NCBI GenBank assembly: GCA_024256265.1
Contig: JACGUK010000002.1
Coordinates: 90,018 to 154,017, forward strand
DNA length: 64,000 nucleotides
Direction: 5' to 3'
DNA from: an archaeon
GTDB taxonomy: Archaea; Thermoproteota; Nitrososphaeria; Nitrososphaerales; JACAEJ01
The notes beneath the pieces are model-generated. The model did no database searches. It was not told the DNA's origin and saw nothing but the letters and a program-made list of their open reading frames with translations. The number at the start of each line of letters is the position of its first letter. Positions within the stretch are counted from its first letter, which is position 1. The position numbers and the translations under genes were made by a program. Positions 17,596 to 26,601 of the stretch are shown in pieces.

Positions 17596-17659
17596 CATCA
17601 ATGTTGTGATAAAGCATAAGCCATAATAACCCTTAAAAACTGTCTTAGCCAAATTTGAG

Positions 17660-19171
17660 TTGAAATTGAAGCCCTTACATGCATTGGAGAGAAGGCTCCT
17701 CTTATCACTAGCAAGAAATGGTGGAGGCTTAATTGAGGATGTAGCCTCTAGAGCAAATATGAGTATGGATCAGGCTAGAAGGGCTGTAGAATGGCTAAGA
17801 TCAAAAGAAATGATAAAAGTTGAAGAAAAAGTTCGTCATAAGATTGAGATTTTAGAGGAAGGCAAGAGGGCAATAGAGCAAGGTCTTCCAGAGAGGCGAT
17901 TGATAGAGATTTTGAAGAAGTTAAATGGAGAAGCTAAACTTGATGAAATTAGCAAAGCCTTCAACTCAACTCCTCAAGAATTCTCTGCTGCTCTTGGCTA
18001 TGCAAGATCAAAAGGCTGGATAAGTACAGTCAGCATCAAAGACAAGGTAATCGTAAAGCTCTCAGAATTTGATCAAAGATCATTGGAAGAATCTTTACTA
18101 AGAGAAATTAGTGAAAAAGAATTGCTCTTTGAAGAATTGTCAGAAGAAAAGAAAAAAGTTGTAAACATCTTGATGAGAAGACCTAACTATCTTATGAAGA
18201 AACCTTTTAAGATCATCAGTATTTCTCTCACAGAGCTTGGTAGGAAGACTGCTGAGACTATAAAGGAAGTAAAAGAAATAGATTACCTCACTCCTGATCT
18301 GATAATAAGTGGAAAATGGAGAGGCCATAAACTTCGCTCTCTCGATGTAGAGGCAGTGGCTCCAACTATTTACCCTGGCAAGAAGCACCCTGTACAACGC
18401 TTTATAGATGAAGTTAGAGAAGCATTTATTTCATTAGGTTTTGAGGAGATATTAGGTCCAATAATTCAACCAGCATTTTGGAACTTTGATGCTTTATTCG
18501 TACCACAAGACCATCCTGCTAGAGATATGCAAGATACCTTTTACCTATCTAAAATAAAAGAAACAAAAATAGCTAGCTCAGATCTGATAGAAAAAGTATC
18601 AAGAGTTCACATAGATGGTGGGGATACAGGCTCTAGGGGATGGAGATACAATTGGATTTTGGATGAGGCAAAGAGGCTTGTCCTAAGAACTCACACAACT
18701 GCTGTGACTGTGAAGTACCTTGCCGATAATAAAGTATCTGAAGCTAAGGTATTCTCTGTAGATAAGGTATTTAGAAATGAAAAGCTCGACCCAAAGCATC
18801 TTGCTGAGCTTCATCAGATAGAAGGGATAGTAGTTGGCAAGAAGGTTACTCTACGTGATCTTATGGGAATTCTAAGTGAGTTTTATAAAATACTTGGTTT
18901 GAAGAAGGTGAAGTTCTGGCCTACTTACTTCCCATATACTGAACCATCTTTACAATCCATAGTGTATGTGGAGGGCTTTGGTTGGATGGAGCTATGTGGT
19001 ATGGGCATATTCAGACCTGAGGTAACCCTACCATTAGGCATAAAGAACCCAGTATTGGCATGGGGAGGAGGCTTGGAGCGTGTAATAATGGCTAGGCTAG
19101 GAGTAGATGACATAAGAGAGCTTTATGAAAACAAATTAGGCTGGCTTAGGAAGGTGCCTCTATGCCCGTAA
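17660..19171 (+). CDS. pheS: phenylalanyl-tRNA synthetase, alpha subunit
   Basis: The catalytic subunit is 503 residues long. The N-terminal ~200 residues are winged-helix repeats that bind tRNA (VASRANMSMDQARRAVEWLR). The class II core has KKHPVQRFIDEVREAF, DHPARDMQDTFYL, RTHTTAVTVKYL, KVFRNEKLDPKHLAELHQIEG and the motif 3 segment WGGGLERVIMARLG. The start is TTG 17660, which fits the family start. It overlaps pheT by 10 bases, which suits production of equal amounts of the two subunits. Confidence 0.96.
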   Translation: MKLKPLHALERRLLLSLARNGGGLIEDVASRANMSMDQARRAVEWLRSKEMIKVEEKVRHKIEILEEGKRAIEQGLPERRLIEILKKLNGEAKLDEISKAFNSTPQEFSAALGYARSKGWISTVSIKDKVIVKLSEFDQRSLEESLLREISEKELLFEELSEEKKKVVNILMRRPNYLMKKPFKIISISLTELGRKTAETIKEVKEIDYLTPDLIISGKWRGHKLRSLDVEAVAPTIYPGKKHPVQRFIDEVREAFISLGFEEILGPIIQPAFWNFDALFVPQDHPARDMQDTFYLSKIKETKIASSDLIEKVSRVHIDGGDTGSRGWRYNWILDEAKRLVLRTHTTAVTVKYLADNKVSEAKVFSVDKVFRNEKLDPKHLAELHQIEGIVVGKKVTLRDLMGILSEFYKILGLKKVKFWPTYFPYTEPSLQSIVYVEGFGWMELCGMGIFRPEVTLPLGIKNPVLAWGGGLERVIMARLGVDDIRELYENKLGWLRKVPLCP

Positions 19172-20853
19172 TTACATTATATTATGATAGATTAAAGAGT
19201 TTGATAAAAGGAGAAATATCTACAAAAGATTTAGTAGATAAAATACCATACCTTGGCGTTACTCTTGAAGAGGCTACAGATGAGTATGTAAAGATAGAGT
19301 ATAACCCTAATAGACCTGACCTATCAACTAGCTATGGAATAGCCAGATCTTTAAATGGCATACTGGGCTTTGAGAGAGGTGCACCATCTTATGTAATGAA
19401 TAAGGGAGAAGTTGAGATAATTGTTGATGAATCAACACAGCTCATTAGACCATTCATTGTTGGCCTTGTTGGTAGAGGAATAACCCTAAGTGATGAATTG
19501 ATTGAAGAAATCATCTCAATGCAAGAAGACCTTCATGAAGGCATAGGAAGGCATAGGAGAAAGATGTCTATTGGCATCCATAACTTCGATGTATTAAAGC
19601 CTCCTATAAAATACACTACAGTCCCTCCAGAATTCAAGTTTATTCCTTTAGGGCAAAAAGAAGAGATGAGCATGAAGGAAATATTAGATGAGACAGATGT
19701 TGGTAGAGAATATGGGAGAATAGTATCTGGCTTTAATAATTACCCTTTGTTGATAGATGGTTTAGGCAACGTATTGTCATTCCCACCAATAATAAACGGA
19801 GAGCTGACTAGATTAACATCAGCAACAAGGAACCTGCTTATTGAGATAACAGCTACTGATTTAAAAGTTGCTGAAGACGCCCTAGCCATTATAGCTGCAA
19901 CTTTGAACGATATAGGCGCTCAAATTGAATCTGTAAAAGTTAGGCTTGGTAATTCAATTAGAATCACTCCTGATATGAGTCCCCAACAGATGGAAGTTGA
20001 TAGAAAAATGGCAAATGATCTTCTCGGGTTAAAGCTTAAAGATCAAGAAATTTCTGAATGCTTAGAGAGAAGCAGGATAAGTTTAACATCAAAAGATGGA
20101 TTGATAGCCTTAATACCAAGGTATCGTGTTGACATACTGCATCAAGTAGACTTGGTTGAGGAGATAGCTTATGGCTATGGATTTGAGAGATTCACTCCAA
20201 CTTTACCCATATTTAAAAAGGCAGGAAAACATGATGAGAATTTATTACTGATAGGCTTGGCTAGAAATGCAATGATAGGCTTAGGCTTTATAGAGGTCAT
20301 GAACTACAACTTAACAAGTCAAAAAGTCCTTTATGAATTTACCAAAAGAAAGCCTAAAACCATAGTCAAAGTCGAGAACCCTAAATCCATCGAGCATGAA
20401 ATTCTTAGAGATGATCTCTTTTCCTCATTACTTATGGTTTTATCAAAGAACTTACATGAAGAGTATCCACAAAGAATATTCGAAATATCAAAAGTATTCT
20501 CTAAGGATTTAAGAACTCCTACTGGCATTAGAGAAGTTTACCATCTTGCTACAGCAATCTCTCACTCTACAGCAAATTATACAGAGGCTAAATCTATACT
20601 TAGCTCACTCTTTTCACAAGCCTTCAATCTTAGCATAGATACAATCCCTACTAATCATCCATCCTTTACATCAGGCAGAGTTGCAAAGATAGTATCTGCA
20701 AAGAATGAGCTTGGGATAATAGGAGAGATAGATCCTTCAGTTTTAGAGAACTTTAGGCTAAGAAACCCTGTGTCTATCTTTGAAGTTAATTTAAGTAAAG
20801 TCATTAGCATAGTAAAACAAAAAGTTAAAGCACGATCACAAATAAAAAGATGA
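19162..20853 (+). CDS. pheT: phenylalanyl-tRNA synthetase, beta subunit
   Basis: The 563-residue beta subunit is the archaeal/eukaryotic form. Recognisable parts are the B1-like start with IEYNPNRPDLSTSYGIARSL, the B5 region (DMSPQQMEVDRKMANDLLGL) and IPRYRVDILHQVDLVEEIAYGYG. The C-terminal half is the inactive class II-like domain that packs against PheS. It starts inside the end of pheS. Confidence 0.96.
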   Translation: MPVITLYYDRLKSLIKGEISTKDLVDKIPYLGVTLEEATDEYVKIEYNPNRPDLSTSYGIARSLNGILGFERGAPSYVMNKGEVEIIVDESTQLIRPFIVGLVGRGITLSDELIEEIISMQEDLHEGIGRHRRKMSIGIHNFDVLKPPIKYTTVPPEFKFIPLGQKEEMSMKEILDETDVGREYGRIVSGFNNYPLLIDGLGNVLSFPPIINGELTRLTSATRNLLIEITATDLKVAEDALAIIAATLNDIGAQIESVKVRLGNSIRITPDMSPQQMEVDRKMANDLLGLKLKDQEISECLERSRISLTSKDGLIALIPRYRVDILHQVDLVEEIAYGYGFERFTPTLPIFKKAGKHDENLLLIGLARNAMIGLGFIEVMNYNLTSQKVLYEFTKRKPKTIVKVENPKSIEHEILRDDLFSSLLMVLSKNLHEEYPQRIFEISKVFSKDLRTPTGIREVYHLATAISHSTANYTEAKSILSSLFSQAFNLSIDTIPTNHPSFTSGRVAKIVSAKNELGIIGEIDPSVLENFRLRNPVSIFEVNLSKVISIVKQKVKARSQIKR

Positions 20854-20858
20854 GTAAG

Positions 20859-21221
20859 TTAGGTGGTTAACTGGCTTCTCAGCCATTCAGCAACAGTTTT
20901 CAAGATTGGATTGTTACCTACGTTTATTATAGGCACACGCACATTAGTTTCCTTAATCAAGACGTAATCATTGAACTTAGGCATGGGTGCGAATTCTACA
21001 GCAGACAAGTGTATCTTATGTTGTAACTGTTCCTTTATGACATCAGGTGTTGGAGGCATAGTACTATGAATGAAAGCAATACCTTCTGCCCATAACAAAT
21101 TACGACTTAGACCACCTGGAGGTGTGCCAAGACTTCGAATTTTTACCAAATCTTCTAGCGAGTATTGTATAAGCTCGTGGATTATGACTTCCTCCCATGG
21201 TGCATAGATAACCTTTACCAC
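20859..21221 (-). CDS. conserved-looking protein of unknown function
   Basis: This is a 120-residue soluble alpha/beta protein that I do not recognise. Features are APWEEVIIHELIQYSLEDL near the start, GTPPGGLSRNLLWAEG, and a C-terminal INVGNNPILKTVAEWLRSQ. It has no cysteine pairs or obvious catalytic motif. It converges on pheT with 5 bases between the stops and faces the structured RNA candidate across a 150-bp spacer. Coding is supported by length and composition only. Confidence 0.7.
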   Translation of the reverse strand: MVKVIYAPWEEVIIHELIQYSLEDLVKIRSLGTPPGGLSRNLLWAEGIAFIHSTMPPTPDVIKEQLQHKIHLSAVEFAPMPKFNDYVLIKETNVRVPIINVGNNPILKTVAEWLRSQLTT

Positions 21222-21369
21222 TCTTCCACCCTATCTTATATCATAAAATGGTCTTTTTATAATTAGTGACTAGTTCATGGATAAGTATGAAAGAGCCATA
21301 CTGGTAAAATTTCGCACTTAGGGGAGTTTAAACAAAAAGCTTAACCTATAGTATCTAATTAATATTTTA

Positions 21370-21456
21370 TGGCTCCTGTCACATAGCTCGCTGACGGCCC
21401 TAGCAGATAAAAGATGAAGTATGGGGTTTACCCAGGCGTGCGACAGACAGGAGCTA
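21370..21456 (+). ncRNA. structured RNA candidate, class unknown
   Basis: An 11-bp closing helix joins 21370-21380 (TGGCTCCTGTC) to 21446-21456 (GACAGGAGCTA). Inside it a second helix pairs TCGC (21388-21391) with GCGA (21440-21443), and continues ACG/CGT and CC/GG with small bulges. A hairpin TGGG-loop-CCCA lies at 21422-21434. A TTTAAA box at about 21326-21331 could start a transcript near 21352. The downstream TOPRIM gene starts at 21538, so the element may be a 5' leader structure or a separate small RNA. It matches no riboswitch class, C/D or H/ACA design that I can recognise. The strand is inferred from the promoter and the downstream gene. Confidence 0.55.
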
Positions 21457-21537
21457 ACCAAATTCATAATACTTATATTCATAATGAAACCTATTGTTCT
21501 TAAATTATTTTATTTACCCTTCCTAAAGGTAATTGTT

Positions 21538-21954
21538 ATGAAAGAGGCTAAGTTGAATCAAGATACCCTTCAAGCCTTGATCCTATTCGTACGTAAGTTG
21601 AACGATGAGTGTAAAAACGGAGCTCTAGTTGTGGTCGAGGGGCAACGTGATGCAAGAGCCCTTGAATCGATAGGATTTAAAGGTGATCTATTTTTGCTAT
21701 GCCATAATGAGAGCTTGGTAAAATTAGCCTCTGAGGCTGAAAGATATAAAAAGATAATACTTCTTCTCGATTTAGATAAAAAAGGAAGAGCGCTGACAAA
21801 AAAGGCTGCCATAATTCTTCAAGAGAAGAATAGCAAGATAGATCTATTCTTTAGAAGAGAACTGGCTAAAGCCAGTAAGGGAAGGGTAAGGCATATAGAG
21901 GAACTGAATCGATTTGGCGATTATCTTCAGAATTTAACCTATTTCGATTCTTGA
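21538..21954 (+). CDS. small archaeal TOPRIM-domain protein (UPF0292-like)
   Basis: From ATG 21538 the protein has 138 residues. The start is set by AAAGG about 8 bases upstream and by the TOPRIM fold beginning soon after; the longer frame to 21421 runs through the structured RNA region. Motifs are the Glu in VVVEGQRDARALE and the DxD in LLLDLDKKGRAL. This is the compact TOPRIM architecture of RNase M5/OLD-like proteins and archaeal UPF0292. A nuclease or RNA-processing role is inferred. Confidence 0.85.
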   Translation: MKEAKLNQDTLQALILFVRKLNDECKNGALVVVEGQRDARALESIGFKGDLFLLCHNESLVKLASEAERYKKIILLLDLDKKGRALTKKAAIILQEKNSKIDLFFRRELAKASKGRVRHIEELNRFGDYLQNLTYFDS

Positions 21955-22030
21955 TTTTATTAAAATGTCGAGAAATTCAAAATGAGACTTAAATATTACA
22001 TCAGCTAATCCTATAACGGTAAGAGTAAAA

Positions 22031-22165
22031 ATGACAGAAGAAGAGATAAGATGCCCTTGGTGTAGCTCAAAGTTTCTTGACATTTGGGCTTTAAGCAAGC
22101 ATATAGATGATGTGCACTTAGGGAGGGGACTTTTGGAAGGAGATAGGAGAAAGTGGGTAGAGTAA
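22031..22165 (+). CDS. 44-residue C2H2 zinc-finger protein
   Basis: A short gene encodes one C2H2-type finger: CPWC, then 12 residues, then HIDDVH. ATG 22031 follows a TTAAATAT box at about 21989-21996, so transcription would start just before it. Single-finger mini-proteins are frequent in archaea and may bind nucleic acid. Supporting features are the perfect metal-ligand spacing and the charged C-terminal tail (GDRRKWVE). Confidence 0.75.
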   Translation: MTEEEIRCPWCSSKFLDIWALSKHIDDVHLGRGLLEGDRRKWVE

Positions 22166-22315
22166 AAAATTGAAACTTTGCCCTTCTCTTATTCCTGAAC
22201 TAGCCTATCTTCTAAGCACTTGACTAATTTTTGATTCTTTCAACTCTCTATTTAAGATAAAAGCAAATCTTTTATTTCAAAAATTGGATAGATGATCCAT
22301 TGTATGTGATTAGGG

Positions 22316-23764
22316 ATGAAGTTTTCATTTATTAACCCTGGATCGAGTGAAGCTTGGACACATGTTATTACTGCTCCTGCATCTTGGCCTCCTTTAGGAT
22401 TATTATACATAGCTACTATGTTGAAGCAAAATGATTTCGATGTTTCAGTTCTTGATGTTACAAATCAAATCTCTCTTCAAGATTCTCTCTCATGGGTTAA
22501 GAGAGAGGACCCAGACTTCCTAGGTTTTTCAACATTATCTAGCTCAGGCAGATCAGCTGCAATCATCGCTGAAAAGGTCAAAGAGATGAATCCTAACATT
22601 AAGATCGCCTTAGGAAATTATCATGCTACCTTTAACGCTGAAAGAATCTTAAAGAAATATCCCTTCATAGATTTGATAGTTAGAGATGAAGGAGAGTTTA
22701 CATGCCTAGAAATAGCAAATTGCTTAGAAAATGGAAAAGATGTTAAAGATGTTAGAGGGATAGCTTTCAGGGAAGGAGATAAAATAATCTTCACCCCAGA
22801 TAGGCAACTAATCAAAGATCTGGATAAGCTTCCATTTCCTGATAGAAATTTACTAAAAAACGAATATAGATCAACCTTGGCTGGATTAAATGTTGCCACG
22901 AAAAGGTTTACTTCCATGATTTCTTCTCGTGGTTGCCCTTTTAATTGCACGTATTGTGCTTGCTCTCTATTCGCTCGCCGTAGATGGAGACCTAGATCTC
23001 CAGAAAATATCTTAGAAGAGTTAGAAATGCTTTATAGCCAAGGATTTAGACAAATTATATTCGTTGATGACAACTTTGCCTTGAATCAAAATAGAGTAAT
23101 AAAGCTATGCCATTTGATGAGGAAAAATAGAATAGAGATGGACTGGGTCTGTGATGCTAGGGTTGACTGCATATCTATAGATGCTTTAAGGGCTATGGCT
23201 AAGACTGGATGTAGAATCATTTACTATGGCATGGAAAGCGCAAATCAGAGAATCCTAGATTTCTATAATAAGGGAATCGTGCCCTCACAATCTATAGCAG
23301 CCACTAAAGCTACTAGAAAGGCAGGTATAGATATAATCGTTGGTTCGTTCATAGTTGGAGCACCAGATGAGACTCGAGAGGAGATTGAAAATACGCTTAA
23401 ATTTGCCCAGCAATTAGATATCGATATACCGATCTTTCATCCTTTAGAGATTCATCCTGGGACTCCATTATGGACAGATTTGTCTTCACAAGGACTTTTA
23501 AACGAGGATGAGTACTGGGAGAAAGGAGTCTATGCTTCGGAGATCTCTCCTAAAGCTGTTCCTTTGAGAGAGATTTACAATATGATCTACTATGCTTCCA
23601 AGAAGTTCTTGCTTCGGTCAAAATACATCGCCTTAAGCTTTATGAGGTTACTGAAAAGTCGCTATAAACTTGGAATTGTATCGAACAATATAAGTAAGTT
23701 TCTGAATCGCAAATTCAGCCTTTCAGAAGCAATTGAAATCCCAGAATGCTATAGGAAAAAATGA
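22316..23764 (+). CDS. cobalamin-binding-type radical SAM protein
   Basis: The 482-residue protein has a B12-binding-like N-terminal domain (PPLGLLYIATMLKQNDFDVSVLD; the DxHxxG His is not obvious) and a radical SAM core with SSRGCPFNCTYCAC (CxxxCxxC) at about 203-211. FVDDNFALNQNRV and MESANQRILDFYNKG follow. This is the broad BchE/P-methylase-like class. It probably acts on a lipid, cofactor or RNA, but the substrate cannot be told. It stands alone; the second such gene is at 62.3-63.8 kb. Confidence 0.9.
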   Translation: MKFSFINPGSSEAWTHVITAPASWPPLGLLYIATMLKQNDFDVSVLDVTNQISLQDSLSWVKREDPDFLGFSTLSSSGRSAAIIAEKVKEMNPNIKIALGNYHATFNAERILKKYPFIDLIVRDEGEFTCLEIANCLENGKDVKDVRGIAFREGDKIIFTPDRQLIKDLDKLPFPDRNLLKNEYRSTLAGLNVATKRFTSMISSRGCPFNCTYCACSLFARRRWRPRSPENILEELEMLYSQGFRQIIFVDDNFALNQNRVIKLCHLMRKNRIEMDWVCDARVDCISIDALRAMAKTGCRIIYYGMESANQRILDFYNKGIVPSQSIAATKATRKAGIDIIVGSFIVGAPDETREEIENTLKFAQQLDIDIPIFHPLEIHPGTPLWTDLSSQGLLNEDEYWEKGVYASEISPKAVPLREIYNMIYYASKKFLLRSKYIALSFMRLLKSRYKLGIVSNNISKFLNRKFSLSEAIEIPECYRKK

Positions 23765-23905
23765 CTAAACACTAAAATATCAAGAGAGATAGCATTAAAG
23801 CATATTATGAACAAATAGAAAGCAGATAAAGGTCATAAATGATGCAACTTTATCTTTGATATAATTGTATAATAATTTAGATTGTTAAAAGTGTAACTTT
23901 GACTT

Positions 23906-24502
23906 TTATCTTGATGCCATGGCTATTCTCTCTTGCTCATTCTTCTTCTTAACAGCATAACTGCTTACATCTCTATTTGCAGCCATTATAATCTCATCTG
24001 CTAATGTTTCTTCGATGCTCTTTGGGCTTGAAAAGGTGGCTTCACGGGCTCCTTCTGAGATGAACCTTAAAGCTAAATCTACTCTTCTTAAGGGAGATAT
24101 ATCTACTGAGAGATGGTAGATAACACCACCATAGCTTATTCTCGTTGTATCCTCGTTAGGAGAAGCATTCTCAATGGCATGAACAAGGTACTCTACAGGG
24201 TTTCCACCAGTCCTTAAATGAATTATATCAAAGGCTGTCTTCACTATGTTTATGGCTCTATGCTTCTTTCCTCCCATCCTGCCTGTATTCTTAGCATACT
24301 TTTTACCGAAGTGCATGAGATTGTTAACAAGGCGCTCTACTATGTTCACTTCAGCCTTTGCAAATTTATGATGTTCATGCCTTCCCATAGATACTGGTGT
24401 AATAATGGGCTTAAGAGAAAGTATTTTCTCCAAGCCCTTATCCTTAACTTTAACTTCATTCATATCCCATTTTCTAAATAGTAAGAGCTTCTCTGTAGCC
24501 AT
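23906..24502 (-). CDS. rps7: 30S ribosomal protein S7
   Basis: From ATG 24502 the protein has 198 residues. The ribosome site AAGGTGAT lies just upstream, inside the spacer after S12, and excludes the longer 211-residue frame. S7 landmarks are NLMHFGKKYAKNTGRMGGKKHRAINIVKTAFDII, seen in its parts, ENASPNEDTTRISYGG and the C-terminal YAVKKKNEQERIA. It initiates assembly of the 30S head. It is co-transcribed with S12, 4 bases apart. Confidence 0.96.
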   Translation of the reverse strand: MATEKLLLFRKWDMNEVKVKDKGLEKILSLKPIITPVSMGRHEHHKFAKAEVNIVERLVNNLMHFGKKYAKNTGRMGGKKHRAINIVKTAFDIIHLRTGGNPVEYLVHAIENASPNEDTTRISYGGVIYHLSVDISPLRRVDLALRFISEGAREATFSSPKSIEETLADEIIMAANRDVSSYAVKKKNEQERIAMASR

Positions 24503-24506
24503 AGAA

Positions 24507-24950
24507 TCACCTTCTAGGCTTCTCCTTTTTGCCCAATACAAGCATATTTAATGAGACTCCGTTGACCATGAATACTTTCCATCTAACTCCAGGTATATCT
24601 CCCATAGACCTTCCCATAGATCCTCCTATTCCTTCAATTACAACTTCATCATGCTCATCTACATAGTTCAATGCACCATCGCCAGGTAGAAAAGATGTTA
24701 TCTGCTTGCCATTCTTTACCAATTGAACACGAACACACTTTCTTATGGCAGAGTTAGGTTGCTTAGATTCAACTCCAACCTTCTCTAAGACTATGGCTCT
24801 AGCTTGAGGAGCACCTTCAAGAGGGTCTGCTTTCTTATCGAGCATCAATAGCCTACGCTTATAGTACTTATCAGACCATCTTAGCTTCTGCTTCTTCCTC
24901 TTTTGCTTTCTGCCAGCGAATTCCCCTTTAGGAGACTTTGATTTTGTCAA
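24507..24950 (-). CDS. rps12: 30S ribosomal protein S12
   Basis: The 147 residues are archaeal S12. They include [30 protein letters not shown] and the decoding-site loop [19 protein letters not shown], then [17 protein letters not shown]. The start is TTG 24950. S12-S7 is the usual archaeal pair, but the genes that often precede it (RNA polymerase A'', L30e, NusA) are absent here. Confidence 0.96.
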   Translation of the reverse strand: MTKSKSPKGEFAGRKQKRKKQKLRWSDKYYKRRLLMLDKKADPLEGAPQARAIVLEKVGVESKQPNSAIRKCVRVQLVKNGKQITSFLPGDGALNYVDEHDEVVIEGIGGSMGRSMGDIPGVRWKVFMVNGVSLNMLVLGKKEKPRR

Positions 24951-24986
24951 TCTTGTAACCAGACTTATTATCTTATATAAAAGATT

Positions 24987-25667
24987 TTAAACATTCTTTT
25001 CAATCTGTAAAAGGAAATCTATTATTTCTTTCGATCTCTCTTTAGCAGTTTCTTCAAGATCAGAATGAATGCTAGGCTTTTTACTGATGAATTCTTCAAG
25101 CACCTTTATGATCTCTTCTGCTCTTCTTTTTGCATCATTCCTATCAAGGGGTTTGAAACCTTGAAGCTTCTTAGGTCCTTCATTCCCTCCCTCAGCGATA
25201 TACCAGTCCTTGAATCCAGCCCAACAACCAGCATGAAAAAGAAGGTAGCCTATTGGTGTTACTATTGGTGGAAATCCTAAATCCAAAGCTAAAGACGTAT
25301 TTTTATGCACCTCGCTCTCTCCCCAGAACATTCCATAGGCTACCATCAAGCTACCTCCAGAAGGGATCAAACTGCCTATTGCTTTAAAGAGCTTAAAATC
25401 TAAACCAAATTCTGAAAGGTTTAGAGTTTCTTTATCAGAAGAAACCTTCTCGTAGTAATCTCCATCTATCCATCCCTTTATCCCTAAGGATTTGCGACCA
25501 GAACTATAGATGCCTGTGAATACTGGTGAATGGAATCTATGCTCATCTTCATCCAAGAATAGCTCAAAGTATCTCTGCTCTATATAGCGCCTTTGCCTTA
25601 TATCTATATGGAGCTTATATTTCTTGTCTAAGCTTTGTCCCTCGAGAGTATGGAGAGAATTTTGCAA
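24987..25667 (-). CDS. DUF1122-like archaeal protein
   Basis: The 226-residue soluble protein resembles the archaeal DUF1122 family from memory: FHSPVFTGIYSSGRKSLGIKGWIDGDYY, SLIPSGGSLMVAYGMFWGESEVHKNT, and GFPPIVTPIGYLLFHAGCWAGFKDWYIAEGG, shown here as separate motifs. The fold is thought to be acetyltransferase- or nuclease-like in related proteins, but no activity is known. A Lys/Glu-rich helical tail follows. It sits 36 bases upstream of rps12 on the same strand and may be read with it. Confidence 0.75.
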   Translation of the reverse strand: MQNSLHTLEGQSLDKKYKLHIDIRQRRYIEQRYFELFLDEDEHRFHSPVFTGIYSSGRKSLGIKGWIDGDYYEKVSSDKETLNLSEFGLDFKLFKAIGSLIPSGGSLMVAYGMFWGESEVHKNTSLALDLGFPPIVTPIGYLLFHAGCWAGFKDWYIAEGGNEGPKKLQGFKPLDRNDAKRRAEEIIKVLEEFISKKPSIHSDLEETAKERSKEIIDFLLQIEKNV

Positions 25668-25870
25668 TTCTTCTTGCTTATTTCATTTATGCTGAAGTAT
25701 TTAATGCTTTTCAAAAAAATTATGTTAAAATGCTCAGGTTATAGCCAATATGTTACAATTTAATTGGTAAAAAATAAGAGTGGTTTTGTAAAATTAGATA
25801 AAAACTACAGAAATATATACTCAGCAAACACAAAGATTTATCAAGATTGGATTGGGGGTATTAAACTATA

Positions 25871-26347
25871 ATGAGACACCCACTAAAAACGGGATTTAGT
25901 TTTGGTTTAACCTCTGGGATAATCACAACACTCGGACTAATTGTAGGTTTACATTCTGGTACTCATTCAGAACTTGCGGTTATTGGAGGTGTATTAACAA
26001 TAGCAATAGCAGATGCATTTTCAGATGCATTAGGTATTCATATTTCTGAAGAATCAGAGTGTAAGCACACTAAAAAGGAGATATGGGAATCAACAGCCTC
26101 TACTTTTTTATCTAAATTTGTTTTTGCAATGACATTTATTATTCCTATCCTGTTGCTTCCACTCACAACAGCTATTATCGTGAGTATTGTTTGGGGGTTA
26201 TCTCTTTTGGGAATATTTAGTTTCTACATTGCAAAAGAGCAAAAAGTAAAATCTTGGGAAGTAATCATGGAACATTTGGTTATTGCTCTGGCAGTTATAG
26301 TTATAACACATTATGTTGGCGATTTGATCGGGTCGATATTTGGTTAA
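25871..26347 (+). CDS. VIT1/CCC1-like small membrane transporter
   Basis: The 158-residue membrane protein has four or five spans. The N-terminal part (GFSFGLTSGIITTLGLIVGLHSGT, split by a turn, then GGVLTIAIADAFSDALGIHISEESE) is the hallmark of VIT-family iron/manganese transporters, but the cytoplasmic metal-binding helix region is short. Iron or manganese export is inferred. A TATATACTC box near 25813-25820 lies about 50 bp before the start. It is a single-gene unit. Confidence 0.82.
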   Translation: MRHPLKTGFSFGLTSGIITTLGLIVGLHSGTHSELAVIGGVLTIAIADAFSDALGIHISEESECKHTKKEIWESTASTFLSKFVFAMTFIIPILLLPLTTAIIVSIVWGLSLLGIFSFYIAKEQKVKSWEVIMEHLVIALAVIVITHYVGDLIGSIFG

Positions 26348-26391
26348 GCGCTTGGATAATGAAAAAATTCTAAGATGAGATGATAGTCATT

Positions 26392-26601
26392 TTATATTGA
26401 CAATTTTCTCTCATTTATTATAGTGAGTATCCTTGCTACTGCTCTCTTTATGGCTCGAATCTTTCCAGTCTCCTTCCTCAAAGTGCCTCTTGCTGATGCA
26501 CTCTTTAGCTTGACCAACTCAGCCCTTAATTCGAATAGCTTGTCTTGAAGCTCCTCATCGTTTAATTTTCTTAATTCATCACTCTTGAGTTTCGGCACCA
26601 A
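26392..26601 (-). CDS. rpl29: 50S ribosomal protein L29
   Basis: The 69-residue helical protein contains LRKLNDEELQDKLFELRAELVKL and KETGKIRAIKRAVARILTI, standard for L29. The start is TTG 26601 or, more likely by spacing to GGAGG, GTG 26598. The gene overlaps the end of S3 by about 20 bases. The S10-operon genes that normally follow (SUI1, S17, L14) are missing here. Confidence 0.93.
   Translation of the reverse strand: MVPKLKSDELRKLNDEELQDKLFELRAELVKLKSASARGTLRKETGKIRAIKRAVARILTIINERKLSI

Noticed and set aside
21421..21537. Upstream extension of the TOPRIM frame
   Set aside because: It lies in the structured RNA and has no coding look; AAAGG before ATG 21538 sets the start.
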